A DNA stretch of 64,000 bases, taken from NCBI GenBank assembly GCA_031292355.1, contig JARLHI010000058.1:41252-105251 (forward strand). Direction: 5' to 3'. Below are positions 8,460 to 16,503 of the stretch, piece by piece. Every line of letters starts with the position of its first letter. Positions within the stretch are counted from its first letter, which is position 1. Both the position numbers and the translations under genes were made by a program. The DNA comes from Candidatus Obscuribacterales bacterium (GTDB lineage Bacteria; Cyanobacteriota; Vampirovibrionia; Obscuribacterales; Obscuribacteraceae). The notes under the pieces are model-generated. The model was not told the DNA's origin, did not search any database, and saw nothing but the letters and a program-made list of their open reading frames with translations.

Positions 8460-8487
8460 GTAATAAGATGGTATTACGTTCGTAATA
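8460..8487 (+). promoter_or_regulatory. Overlapping inverted repeats (operator) before the RHH/PIN pair
   Basis: Three half-sites alternate: GTAATA (8460-8465), TATTACG (8472-8478), CGTAATA (8481-8487). They form two overlapping palindromes just before a strong GGGGGTGGGAG ribosome site and the ATG at 8501. This is the expected layout for autoregulation by a ribbon-helix-helix antitoxin. Confidence 0.65.
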
Positions 8488-8500
8488 AGGGGGTGGGAGC

Positions 8501-8770
8501 ATGACTTTGACTGTCAAATTGGCTGAGCAGGAGCAAAGCCGCTTAGATGTCATCATTGCCGCCTTGCATTCGGAAAATCAAAGCGATGCTGTTCGAACAC
8601 TCATAAATGAGAAGTTCGAGGCATTGCAGGCCGACAAAACCATAGTTGAGCGCAGGGGCGGACATCCGAAGTATCTTTTAAATTCACGTGGCGATGCAAG
8701 TAAACGTGAAAACCGCAAAGCTGTTGTCGAACAAGGGTTCGCTGCTAAAGCCGCTAAACGAGCACGCTAG
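8501..8770 (+). CDS. RHH-type antitoxin (VapB-like)
   Basis: The 89-residue protein has an N-terminal ribbon-helix-helix pattern. LTVKLAEQEQSRL would be the DNA-contacting strand plus helix 1, and SQSDAVRTLINEKFEAL-type sequence helix 2. The C-terminus is basic and likely unfolded (KRENRKAVVEQG, AAKAAKRAR), as in antitoxins that wrap their PIN toxin. The stop codon shares its last base with the GTG start of the PIN gene. The inverted repeats at 8460-8487 are its likely binding site. Confidence 0.75.
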   Translation: MTLTVKLAEQEQSRLDVIIAALHSENQSDAVRTLINEKFEALQADKTIVERRGGHPKYLLNSRGDASKRENRKAVVEQGFAAKAAKRAR

Positions 8771-9198
8771 TGCCATTGAAGCGTGCTTTGATAGATGCCG
8801 GTCCACTCATTGCCTACTATGACGCTGGCGATAAGTGGCATGCCGCTGCCAGGAAATTCATGGAGAATTTTCGAGGACAATTGATAACGTCCGAACCGAT
8901 AGTTACTGAGGTTATGTGGAATTTAAAAGCTGATTATCGAGTTCAAAACGAATTTTTAGCTGACCTCCAAAAAGAGACTTTTACAATTGAACCGTTGGCT
9001 GTGACCGACTTTCAGTACTTATCTCAGTTGAATGAAAAATACCAGGATTTACCAGGCGACTTTGCCGATCTTTCAATCGTTGCTCTTTCGACACGGTTAA
9101 AAATCCTGGATGTAGCGAGCATAGATGGTGATTTTGATGTATATCGGAGCTTAGGCAAAACCTTCAATCATGTTTTCTTAAAGTGGGAAAAACCCTAG
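8770..9198 (+). CDS. PIN-domain ribonuclease toxin (VapC-like)
   Basis: The 142-residue PIN domain has the expected acidic residues: Asp9 in ALIDAGPLIAYYD, Glu47 in TEVMW, Asp97/Asp100 in GDFADLSIVAL and Asp119/Asp121 in SIDGDFDVY. PIN toxins cut RNA with a Mg-dependent site formed by these residues. It starts at a GTG overlapping the antitoxin stop by one base, so translation is coupled. The length is normal for the family. Confidence in the PIN call is high; the RNA target is unknown. Confidence 0.88.
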   Translation: MPLKRALIDAGPLIAYYDAGDKWHAAARKFMENFRGQLITSEPIVTEVMWNLKADYRVQNEFLADLQKETFTIEPLAVTDFQYLSQLNEKYQDLPGDFADLSIVALSTRLKILDVASIDGDFDVYRSLGKTFNHVFLKWEKP

Positions 9199-9204
9199 AT
9201 TCTT

Positions 9205-9402
9205 TTGCTCTTTAATTACTTCCAGCTTTACCAGGCTTTGCTCGGCTCAAATGAAGTTGAAACAGCCAATGCGCTGGCTAGTCAGCTCTGGGCTGTCAGC
9301 CCAAGTATTGAAACTAAAGACTCGCTGATTCGCGCTGCCCACCTAGCTGGCAGTGAACCGGCAATCACTAATCTGAATCGACGCGGTGGAAAAAGTGACT
9401 AG
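9205..9402 (+). other. Short open frame after the PIN gene, probable gene remnant
   Basis: A 65-codon frame opens 6 bases after the PIN stop with a TTG and no ribosome site. The peptide looks protein-like (ALLGSNEVETANALASQLW) with TPR-like alternation and could be the tail of a decayed repeat protein. No family could be assigned. Confidence 0.25.
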
Positions 9403-9455
9403 TGGTCCGTGTTGGTAGGCTACTTCTTCAATCGATTCCATCCTTGTACGCACCA

Positions 9456-9752
9456 CTAATCACAACTGCAATCTTCAAAATAGCTCGGGTATCTGAGAGT
9501 CACCCACAGTGGACTGCCAATCACCCCGACCGTGTACAAAATCAATCTGTTGTCCATTATGTTCGGTTTAGAGCCGATTCCTCTTTCACAAATATCATAG
9601 ACCGCCGGTAAAACGACAGGCGACACTGCGACTAAGACTGGATACAACAACGCTCTTTTTGTGAACTTCGAAATAGCATTTGCCCTGGCCGACTGCGTAT
9701 TCGAAAGGATTGCACAACAAATCAATGAAAATACGATACTATCGAACTTCAT
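9456..9752 (-). CDS. Small exported or membrane protein (98 aa)
   Basis: ATG at 9752 follows AGAGG at good spacing; a GTG six bases upstream is in frame but less well placed. The first 25 residues form a signal peptide (MKFDSIVFSLICCAILS, then ANA). A second hydrophobic stretch around residues 36-52 (LLYPVLVAVSPVVLPAVYD) may span the membrane. The cysteines near the end (FEDCSCD) could form a disulfide. No family was recognised. Confidence 0.5.
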   Translation of the reverse strand: MKFDSIVFSLICCAILSNTQSARANAISKFTKRALLYPVLVAVSPVVLPAVYDICERGIGSKPNIMDNRLILYTVGVIGSPLWVTLRYPSYFEDCSCD

Positions 9753-9884
9753 ATCCACACCTCTGCATTTATGGTCCCTTCACTTTTCTGATTATAAGGT
9801 TCCTTCCTAATTGAAAGTGCGAACAACAAACAGTTTGAATATTGTTGGTTACTCTCCTATCGAGACTGCTAAGCCACTAAATAT

Positions 9885-9985
9885 AGTGGCACTCCCTCGT
9901 CGTGACGCAATGGCGTGGCGTGCTAGCACAACCAAAGCTAGTGCAAGATCAACGGAGCATCATCATCGGCGCTAGGTAGATCTCA
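9885..9985 (+). repeat. Dispersed intergenic repeat, family A, copy 2
   Basis: It matches the family blocks: TCGTGACGCAATGGCGTGGC, GCTAGCA, GTGCAAGATCAACGGAGC, ATCATCATCGGCGCTAG. It is preceded by the palindrome GCCACT-n6-AGTGGC (9873-9890), whose right arm is the start of the repeat. The gene-free stretch 9759-10133 holds only this. Confidence 0.75.
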
Positions 9986-10133
9986 TTACCAGTTTCACCG
10001 TCGCCGACGAGTAGTCGCGATCTATTTAGAACTACAGAAGAATCTACAGTATGTGCACTGATGGCAGGAATAAGTTGCTGAAAGACAGGATGTACGCTCC
10101 CAACAGGGTTTTTGATCGAGACTCGTCACGGCA

Positions 10134-12323
10134 TCATGCCCGGAGCCGTCGATTGTTTTTCCGTAATTCTTGCAGGCGTTTTTTTAGCTTTGAGTTTCCC
10201 GGATTCAGCTTCACCGCCGCCTTCAGAACATCGATTCCATATTCGTACCCACCAGAGTCCAAGAAGAAAACTCTTGACGCATTGAGAGCCACTTCTGGCT
10301 TATGCGGATAACTATTCAATTGCATATTCCATGCCGCTGCAATCGTGAAACAACCACTCTCCTCTTCGCTTTGACAGGCACGAAACACGCGTCTTTTCGG
10401 CATCGCCGGTATATTTTGAATCCACCACAGTTCATGTGCAAGGTGTTCTGCCGATGTTGCGGGATCTCTTCCGGCTATCGCGTTGCAATATTGATGGTTA
10501 AAAAAGAAGCCCATAATTTCTGCTCTCGCACCGAGATCGTTAGCGTTGTTATGGAGGACTTGCTCCAGAGTCCAGATGGTTCTCTCCGGTAAGTCAACAC
10601 CAAACAATTCCGATACGGAAGTGTCGAACCGTTCTGAGAACTTGGTGAGTCGACTAGAGGCGCATCCGTGCTTAAATCCGAGTTTCTTCAGGCGAACCTC
10701 TGGTGTGAGAAGTTTCGACCGCTCCTCAAGCCGAGCAGCGAGCGCAACAGCCATAGAATCGCGCGGAGCGATCTTCAACGCCTTTTCAATTATTTTTTTT
10801 GCTATCGCTCGGTCATTACTGAAATGAGCTAAACACGCATTAACCAAAACTTTTGGATCATCAGAGGATTTTATTTTCTTGAGCCAGCTGCTGGTTAATT
10901 TTGCTTTCAATTCGAAATCGACTTTCTCAACGTCATCCCACCAGTGATCGCGCAAATATCTAGAGCCCGGACAATTCGCAATCAGCCAGTGCATGTGCTT
11001 TTCAAATGCTGCCTTCAGCTGTGGGCTATTTGCTCGTGTCTCGTCGCAATGATAACTGCCTATGATTAATGCGCGATGGTACAAATCTGCTGAGTCAATT
11101 TCCATTACCTCGTCCAGCCGCAGAGCAAAATCTTTTGCGAACCATCGATAGCTGCCTGTCAAACCACCTTTAGCCAGATAAGAGTCATTGGCCCATTCCG
11201 TTAGCGTGTATTTTTTTGTAAGTGGAAAGTCCCTCAACTTTGGCTTGTCACATTTCAAGGCTATGGCATCTAAAATGCCAGGCTTGTTTGCCATACGTCC
11301 CCATTTTTCGAGAAAACGCAAATGCATGATTTTGTCTGCTTCGGTTTTGACTCTAAGCTTTTCTTGAAGGTATTTTTTGTTTTTGATAGCCACTTTGTTC
11401 AATGTATTTGAGTTATGCAACTTCAACAATTGAAGCAAGGTGTTTCTACCTTTGATACTTAATTCCGGAATTCGCACTGAGTCCAGTCCTTCAGCGCCCA
11501 GAGCAAATTTTATGAACCAGGCCAGATGCGAAACAAATTGACGTTCGAATTCTGGATTCACACCAAATTTGTTTTGTAGCTCACAATTAGCTCCGTAGTA
11601 CGCAGTCAAACCCGCACGCGCGTTCACGTCGGATGGATATTTCTCCAACAACCTGGTCAATGTTCTGGCAGAAATAGCGGACAACTTACATCTGAACGAA
11701 TTATCGATGAATGTCGATTGACGATCTCCTAACAGCTTAAGGGTGGCTTTAGTCGGAGGATGCAGGCTAAACTCATTTAAGTCATAAATCTCTGTAGCTT
11801 TAGAGACCGTTGACGGCTCGAGTTCATTCAAGATGCTAATAGCCCACTGGTTTTGTTCATCCGTCTTGAGCACTCTTTGAATTAGGGTACTGGCCATGTC
11901 CGGTTCGTGGCTTAAGAAAAACAGAGCAGCATTGATCAACACCTGTGAATCGTCATGATTCTGTTTGATAGCTGCGCGCCAGGCCGCGGCTACTTCACTA
12001 TAGCCAAATGCCTCTGAATTTTTGATCGAGAAGTAATCATCGCTGCAAAAGGTACAGCCAGGAAGGTGCGCTATAAACCATAAAATGTTCTTGACTCGTC
12101 TTTTTTCAAACTGCGCAGTTTTTTGTGTTCGACGACGTGTTGTCCATCTTTTGTAAAAACCTAGCAATCGGGCGCGATTGATCAAGTCTAGTTCGTTTAC
12201 TTTGAGTGCTTTCTCGATTATCTCGGCTGACTCAGGAGACAGAATGTCGCCCTGCTTCGCGGCTTGTTCCAGCTCAAGTAAACTTGCGAGGTCTTTAAGT
12301 GTCGGTTCGATTCGAGTTTGCAT
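10134..12323 (-). CDS. Large TPR-like repeat protein with about four copies of a W-[IF]-x(4)-P unit
   Basis: A 729-residue cytosolic protein with no signal peptide. It is built from about four divergent copies of a roughly 150-residue unit. Each unit has a helix ending in a Gly-Tyr/Phe-aromatic motif (LLGFYKRW, IIGSYHC, IMGFFFNH), then a conserved Trp helix (NILWFIAHLPG, HMHWLIANCPG, ELWWIQNIPA), then a Trp helix plus an Asn-Ala motif (VLINAALFFL, VLVNACLAHF, VALNASRVFF), then a TPR-like helix. Single-unit paralogs lie at 17604, 55562 and 56817, and dead fragments at 44274 and 46021. This is a window-level paralogous family; the function is unknown, possibly protein-protein interaction. Confidence 0.7.
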   Translation of the reverse strand: MQTRIEPTLKDLASLLELEQAAKQGDILSPESAEIIEKALKVNELDLINRARLLGFYKRWTTRRRTQKTAQFEKRRVKNILWFIAHLPGCTFCSDDYFSIKNSEAFGYSEVAAAWRAAIKQNHDDSQVLINAALFFLSHEPDMASTLIQRVLKTDEQNQWAISILNELEPSTVSKATEIYDLNEFSLHPPTKATLKLLGDRQSTFIDNSFRCKLSAISARTLTRLLEKYPSDVNARAGLTAYYGANCELQNKFGVNPEFERQFVSHLAWFIKFALGAEGLDSVRIPELSIKGRNTLLQLLKLHNSNTLNKVAIKNKKYLQEKLRVKTEADKIMHLRFLEKWGRMANKPGILDAIALKCDKPKLRDFPLTKKYTLTEWANDSYLAKGGLTGSYRWFAKDFALRLDEVMEIDSADLYHRALIIGSYHCDETRANSPQLKAAFEKHMHWLIANCPGSRYLRDHWWDDVEKVDFELKAKLTSSWLKKIKSSDDPKVLVNACLAHFSNDRAIAKKIIEKALKIAPRDSMAVALAARLEERSKLLTPEVRLKKLGFKHGCASSRLTKFSERFDTSVSELFGVDLPERTIWTLEQVLHNNANDLGARAEIMGFFFNHQYCNAIAGRDPATSAEHLAHELWWIQNIPAMPKRRVFRACQSEEESGCFTIAAAWNMQLNSYPHKPEVALNASRVFFLDSGGYEYGIDVLKAAVKLNPGNSKLKKRLQELRKNNRRLRA

Positions 12324-12507
12324 AAACCTATCTTAGCGTCAGAAAGGGTGTTATCGCCTCTTCTTGCGAAATGATACCGAAGCACTGTCGCTTCTTTTTG
12401 TAATTTGAGGCTAATATAACCATCTGGGGAGTAAAATTCGAAGTGATTTATAACCTCTAAAATTGGAATTTTCATCCGCCAAACTGTAAACCTGGAGATG
12501 ACTGAAC

Positions 12508-13809
12508 ATGCTCGATTTTCGCCCACCGTTAGATTCACCGCTTTTGCTCTGGTGGTGCAAAACATTCTTCCCGATTTATATGAAGTTCCCCCTCGGCGAT
12601 CTAACTATAAGTATCGAAAAGGGCGCTCTTGAACGCTTTCATCAAATAAATGGTGAACGAGCGATGATTTGCCCCAATCATTCCAATCGGCACGACCCGC
12701 AGACGATGTTTGCTTTTTCCAGAGAGGCGAAAGAATATTTCAATTTCGTCGCGGCGCGTGAAATCTTTGATTACGATGGTGGCAGAAATGGATGGTGGGT
12801 ACAGCACGCTGGCGGTTATTCAATCGTGCGCGGGGCTGCTGACCGTGAAAGTTTTAAAACAACCAGACGCATTTTGGCAGAAGGCAAAAAGAAATTGGTG
12901 CTTTTTCCTGAGGGCGAAGTGTCAAGGCAAAACGACACCTTGATGACTCTAGAGTCTGGAGCCGCACAGCTTTGTTTCTGGGCGTTGAGTGACCTCGATA
13001 AAAATCTGGGAGGCTTGAGCAATCAGAAACCAGGCGACTCCCCCGCTAAAATTGATGCCACCGGTCGCAGTGCCACAATTTTTATTCTGCCGATGGCTCT
13101 AAAGTACATTTTTCCCTACGATATCAGTGGTGCCTTGCGAAAATCTTTAGAAAAGCTAGAGGCAAAGGTTGGTTTAAAACCTGCTGCTGAAGCTGCGCTT
13201 CAACCACGACTGATGGCTGTATGCGAACGATTATTGACGACTCTAGAAAAAGAATACGAGCTCAAAGTTCGTGATGATGCCACAATGAACGACAGAGTCA
13301 AGGTTCTGCGCCTTCATATTTTGCAGTCTGTGGCCTCCAAACTCAAAGTAGAGTTGCCACCGGACGGTAAAGAGTTAGAGTACGTGCGAATTTTGCGCAA
13401 CAAGGTAGATGACTTCATCTATCAAGATGATAAAAATAGCTCCAGTTATGAGCGCAGCGTGCATGAAGAAAAGCAGAACTCTTATCGCGCCTATTATCGC
13501 GACATTGGTCGGGTCATCAACTTTGTGGCAATCTATGCCGGTTATGTCAGCGAACATATGACGCAAGAGCGGTTTAGCGATGTGATTGAGCGCCTTGAAG
13601 TAGAAATTTTAGGTGGCGAACCAAGTATCAAGGGACCGCGCGAAGTATTGATAGATATCGGTCAACCCATTGACCTGAGTCAATACTACGATGATTACAA
13701 AACGCACAAGAAAGAAACAATCACGAAAGTAACAGAGGAAGTGGCGGCTCAAATTTCAGCTATGTTGGTCAAACTGGAAGAGAGTCGCAAGCCGATTTAT
13801 CTGGCTTGA
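12508..13809 (+). CDS. PlsC-type 1-acyl-glycerol-3-phosphate acyltransferase family protein
   Basis: Lysophospholipid acyltransferase fold. Motif I is NHSNRHD (His58 and Asp63, the HX4D catalytic pair) and motif III is FPEGE (133-137), followed by SRQND. Family members transfer acyl groups to lysophosphatidate or other lysolipids at the membrane. At 433 residues it is almost twice the usual length. Residues 210-433 are a helical extension with KVLRLHIL and coiled-coil-like stretches, with no recognised domain. Its likely ribosome site is GGAGATG before the ATG at 12508. It is divergent from the TPR-like gene at 12323. Confidence 0.8.
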   Translation: MLDFRPPLDSPLLLWWCKTFFPIYMKFPLGDLTISIEKGALERFHQINGERAMICPNHSNRHDPQTMFAFSREAKEYFNFVAAREIFDYDGGRNGWWVQHAGGYSIVRGAADRESFKTTRRILAEGKKKLVLFPEGEVSRQNDTLMTLESGAAQLCFWALSDLDKNLGGLSNQKPGDSPAKIDATGRSATIFILPMALKYIFPYDISGALRKSLEKLEAKVGLKPAAEAALQPRLMAVCERLLTTLEKEYELKVRDDATMNDRVKVLRLHILQSVASKLKVELPPDGKELEYVRILRNKVDDFIYQDDKNSSSYERSVHEEKQNSYRAYYRDIGRVINFVAIYAGYVSEHMTQERFSDVIERLEVEILGGEPSIKGPREVLIDIGQPIDLSQYYDDYKTHKKETITKVTEEVAAQISAMLVKLEESRKPIYLA

Positions 13810-13860
13810 GCTGTTACAGACTTAAGTCATCTCAAGCTTTATATTGGTGGTGCTATCTAT

Positions 13861-14178
13861 TTAGGCACGCACCTTGCCGTCTTGCTCGAACATCACAAAG
13901 TAAGCCGACATGTATCGTTTTAACTCGTTGTGCTCAAGATTCCGGCTGTGTTGCATGATGCGATTTAGCCGAAAGAAGTCCTCATAGTGGAATGCCCGCT
14001 CAAAGCGTTGGGTTGGGCTGGCTCCCAGATTTTCGTCGATAAGTTTTTGGAGTTCGCTGAAGGTCTCTTCGCAGACTGCTACTCGCTCGGCAATGTTAAC
14101 AGGCTTAGTGGCCTCGTCTAAAATGGCTACGAACTCTTGAAGTTCCAGCTTAAGCTTTACAAGCGACGCCGCTGCCAT
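13861..14178 (-). CDS. Hypothetical helical protein (105 aa)
   Basis: The ATG at 14178 is preceded by TTGAGG seven bases upstream, so it is preferred over longer starts near 14265. The product begins AAASLVKLKLELQEFV and is all-helical and charged, with heptad-like Leu/Val spacing. No catalytic motif or family was recognised. It converges with the acyltransferase gene (51-base gap). The region 14179-14500 before the Ro gene contains nothing else that could be supported. Confidence 0.5.
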   Translation of the reverse strand: MAAASLVKLKLELQEFVAILDEATKPVNIAERVAVCEETFSELQKLIDENLGASPTQRFERAFHYEDFFRLNRIMQHSRNLEHNELKRYMSAYFVMFEQDGKVRA

Positions 14179-14500
14179 GCTGAACCTCAAGATTTGCATT
14201 AAAGACAATGCACCTGGAGATTTTAGCAAAGAGATTCTGCTCAATCTCAATAATCTCTCAAACAAGCCAGATGCACCCGTTGATCACCCGTGTGGAAAGC
14301 GGCGGATTAACCACATTCCATTGTCAGCTTTCCCCACACCAGGCGGTCGCTTCAGGCACTGCTCCAAGGCCGGCGCAAACTTGTTGGGCAAAACATCAAA
14401 GGCAATGATAGCATTTAAGAAATGAACGAAATAAATGCATTTTTGTTATTTGCAATCATTAGGTTTTTCTGGAGCTAGAGCCGAATGAGTGTAGAAAAAG

Positions 14501-15985
14501 ATGGCGCTCAAAACTAATGCCGTCCAGACCAAGCCCGCGAACCGGAACGGCCAATTAATTACTGACCTAATCGCTAGCATAATGCGTTCGCGCACTGGAA
14601 TACCTAACAGGAGCATGTCAGAAGGTCGAGCCCCCAAGAACGACCAGGCACTTTTCGTCCTGGCAAAACTTTGCAGTCAGGCTGGTGATGGCCGTTTAGC
14701 CGCATGGGCTGAAATTCCAAACATCGCTCGCACCTTCACTCATCTTTCGCATTTTGTGCACTTTATAAAAAAAGGCAAAATGCGCGGTTGGGGCAGGGGC
14801 TTCAGGCGTGCGGTTGCAAATTGGTACAACTCAAAATCAATCGATGATCTTGTCTATCAAGCAATCAAATACCAATCTCGTGATGGCTGGTCGCAAAAAG
14901 ACGTAGCCGTCTTATCTCATGTCGCCAGCTTTTTGCCGGATGCAGAGCGCATTGAACGTTCCGAAGTGTTCCACTATTTGAACTACAAGCGCAAAGGCAG
15001 CGTTGTAGAAGATACCTTTGAATATTTGCATCCTCGATTAAATGCCGTTTCTCGATTGGCTACTGCAGAAAGCGACCAGGAAGCTGCGCGCATAATTACA
15101 GAATTCAATTTGCCAATGGAAGCGGTTCCAACGGACAAACGTGGCAAAGAAGTTTACAGAGCGGTTTGTGAAAAGCCGAATATGGGATGGTTAGTCCGTA
15201 ACCTCGGCAATCTGAGCAAAGTTGAATTGCTTTCAATAAACGAGCCAGAATTCGTTTCAAAAATCTGCGCGACTTTAACTAATGAAGAGCAAATCAAAAA
15301 ATCTAGGCTCCATCCACTTTCTATATTCGTTGCGCTTAATCAATATCAACAAGGCAAGTCCGCAAAAGGTTCGGGCACTTGGGTTGTTGTTCCAAAGGTT
15401 CTGGAAGCCTTAACTGAAGCCTTTCACAAAAGCTTTAAATTTGTTGAGCCTTCGAACAAACGAATTATGTATGCAGTCGATGTTTCGGGTTCAATGCAGC
15501 ATGCCAGATGCTCTGGAATTGAAGGTTTGCATGTACACCAGGCAGCAGGCTTGCTCGCATTGGCGTCTGCAAAGGTCGAGCCTAATTTTGTTTCTATCGC
15601 TTTCGATTTCACGGCAAGAGGCGGGACTGGTGTCTATCCTATTTCAATAACTGCTAATCAGCGGCTTGATGACGTCGTGCGAATGTATGGTAGCATTGCA
15701 GGTGGTGGCACTGATTGCTCTTTGCCATTTCGCTATGCCATCGACAACAACTTGAAAATCGACACATTCGTTTGTTTTACAGATTCAGAGACATGGGCTG
15801 GAAATCAGCACGTGATGCCAGCATTGCTGGAATACAGGCGGAAATCCGGTATTGCTGCGAAAGCAATTAATATTGCTATGGTATTGAATCGCTCAACTAA
15901 TTTCAATGCAGATCCGCGGTGCATAGAAGTCTCCGGATTTGACACCACAATTCCTCAGATAATTTCTGAGTTCTCTCGCGATTAG
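14501..15985 (+). CDS. rsr: Ro60/TROVE-domain RNA-binding protein (bacterial Ro, Rsr-like)
   Basis: Ro is a ring of HEAT-like helices closed by a von Willebrand A domain. It binds Y RNAs on its outer surface and RNA ends in its cavity, and works in RNA quality control and stress in bacteria. Visible hallmarks: GRAPKND (42-48), FRGWGRG-like MRGWGRGFRRAV (94-105), RAVANWYN, and a VWA MIDAS AVDVSGSM (Asp327, Ser329, Ser331), Thr404 in GGGTD and Asp428 in CFTDSETW. Only about 45 residues precede GRAPKND, whereas typical Ro proteins have more than 100 there, including a GGY-x(3)-VD-W segment not seen upstream. The N-terminus is therefore short or its start misplaced. Two YrlA-like Y RNAs follow on the same strand. 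Confidence 0.93.
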   Translation: MALKTNAVQTKPANRNGQLITDLIASIMRSRTGIPNRSMSEGRAPKNDQALFVLAKLCSQAGDGRLAAWAEIPNIARTFTHLSHFVHFIKKGKMRGWGRGFRRAVANWYNSKSIDDLVYQAIKYQSRDGWSQKDVAVLSHVASFLPDAERIERSEVFHYLNYKRKGSVVEDTFEYLHPRLNAVSRLATAESDQEAARIITEFNLPMEAVPTDKRGKEVYRAVCEKPNMGWLVRNLGNLSKVELLSINEPEFVSKICATLTNEEQIKKSRLHPLSIFVALNQYQQGKSAKGSGTWVVVPKVLEALTEAFHKSFKFVEPSNKRIMYAVDVSGSMQHARCSGIEGLHVHQAAGLLALASAKVEPNFVSIAFDFTARGGTGVYPISITANQRLDDVVRMYGSIAGGGTDCSLPFRYAIDNNLKIDTFVCFTDSETWAGNQHVMPALLEYRRKSGIAAKAINIAMVLNRSTNFNADPRCIEVSGFDTTIPQIISEFSRD

Positions 15986-16016
15986 TGCTAGAATGTTGAC
16001 ATGTTGGGTCGCTGAG

Positions 16017-16050
16017 ATACGGTTATCACTTGAACATGAATCCTCCGTAT
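16017..16050 (+). ncRNA. Short hairpin with the Ro-binding-stem-like signature, possible minimal or remnant Y RNA
   Basis: ATACGG (16017-16022) pairs with CCGTAT (16045-16050). GGTTATC follows the 5' strand exactly as in the Y-like RNA at 16090, and GCTGAG precedes it much as GCCGCAG precedes the other two. The tRNA-like insert is missing. It starts about 30 bases after the Ro stop codon. Confidence 0.35.
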
Positions 16051-16089
16051 TTTAATTATCATCCAACTACCTTACAGCTATGAGCCGCA

Positions 16090-16189
16090 GAAAACGGTTA
16101 TCGCCTATTCAGCGGGATGTCGTTGGTTCAATTCCAACCTGGTACCTCGGTATCAGTAGCTCAGTGGTAGAGCACCTTTTGCCGTTTTC
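16090..16189 (+). ncRNA. yrlA: YrlA-type Y RNA 1 with permuted tRNA-like module
   Basis: The ends pair as GAAAACGG (16090-16097) with CCGTTTTC (16182-16189). Inside, in order: a T arm GTTGG-TTCAATT-CCAAC (16122-16138); a seven-base acceptor-like strand CTGGTAC (16139-16145); tetraloop CTCG; the paired strand GTATCAG (16150-16156, one G-T pair); TA; and a D arm GCTC-AGTGGTA-GAGC (16159-16173). The tRNA 3' half thus precedes the 5' half, the acceptor is capped, and the anticodon stem is replaced by the terminal stem. This is the arrangement known for YrlA RNAs bound by bacterial Ro, and the Ro gene lies just upstream. Exact transcript ends are unknown. Confidence 0.85.
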
Positions 16190-16304
16190 ACCTTTCGTTC
16201 ATAGCACTTTTCGATTCGCGTCACCAGTTTATAGTTATCGACAATTTTGTTGTCCTCGCTATTCAAAAATGGTCGTCCGGATCCAGTTTTCAGCCTGGGC
16301 CGCA

Positions 16305-16393
16305 GTTAATGGTTCTCGTGTGCCGTCAGTTCGAATCTGACTTGAGTCGAAAGATTCAGTAGCTCAGTAGGTAGAGCAACAAATCCCGTTAAC
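16305..16393 (+). ncRNA. YrlA-type Y RNA 2 with permuted tRNA-like module
   Basis: Terminal stem GTTAATGG (16305-16312) with CCGTTAAC (16386-16393). T arm GTCAG-TTCGAAT-CTGAC (16325-16341). Acceptor-like strand TTGAGTC (16342-16348), GNRA tetraloop GAAA, and paired strand GATTCAG (16353-16359, with G-T pairs). Then TA and D arm GCTC-AGTAGGTA-GAGC (16362-16377). Compared with copy 1, the terminal stem, T stem and acceptor stem have different bases but keep pairing, while GCCGCAG before the stem, GGTT-TC after it and CCGTT at the 3' strand are conserved. This compensatory change supports a structured RNA. Confidence 0.85.
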
Positions 16394-16503
16394 AACAAAT
16401 CGTCTAGGCTTTTTATTGAGGAGATATGAGATTGAGCCGACGATCAGCACTATGCTCTCAATTTGAATAATCCTCGAACAAACAAGACGACGAAGCAAAT
16501 AAC

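Noticed and set aside
16080..16400. Two or more ordinary tRNA genes
   Set aside because: T arms and D arms are present but in the wrong order, with a tetraloop joining the acceptor strands and no anticodon arm between D and T arms. A normal tRNA cannot be folded; a permuted YrlA-type RNA explains all parts.
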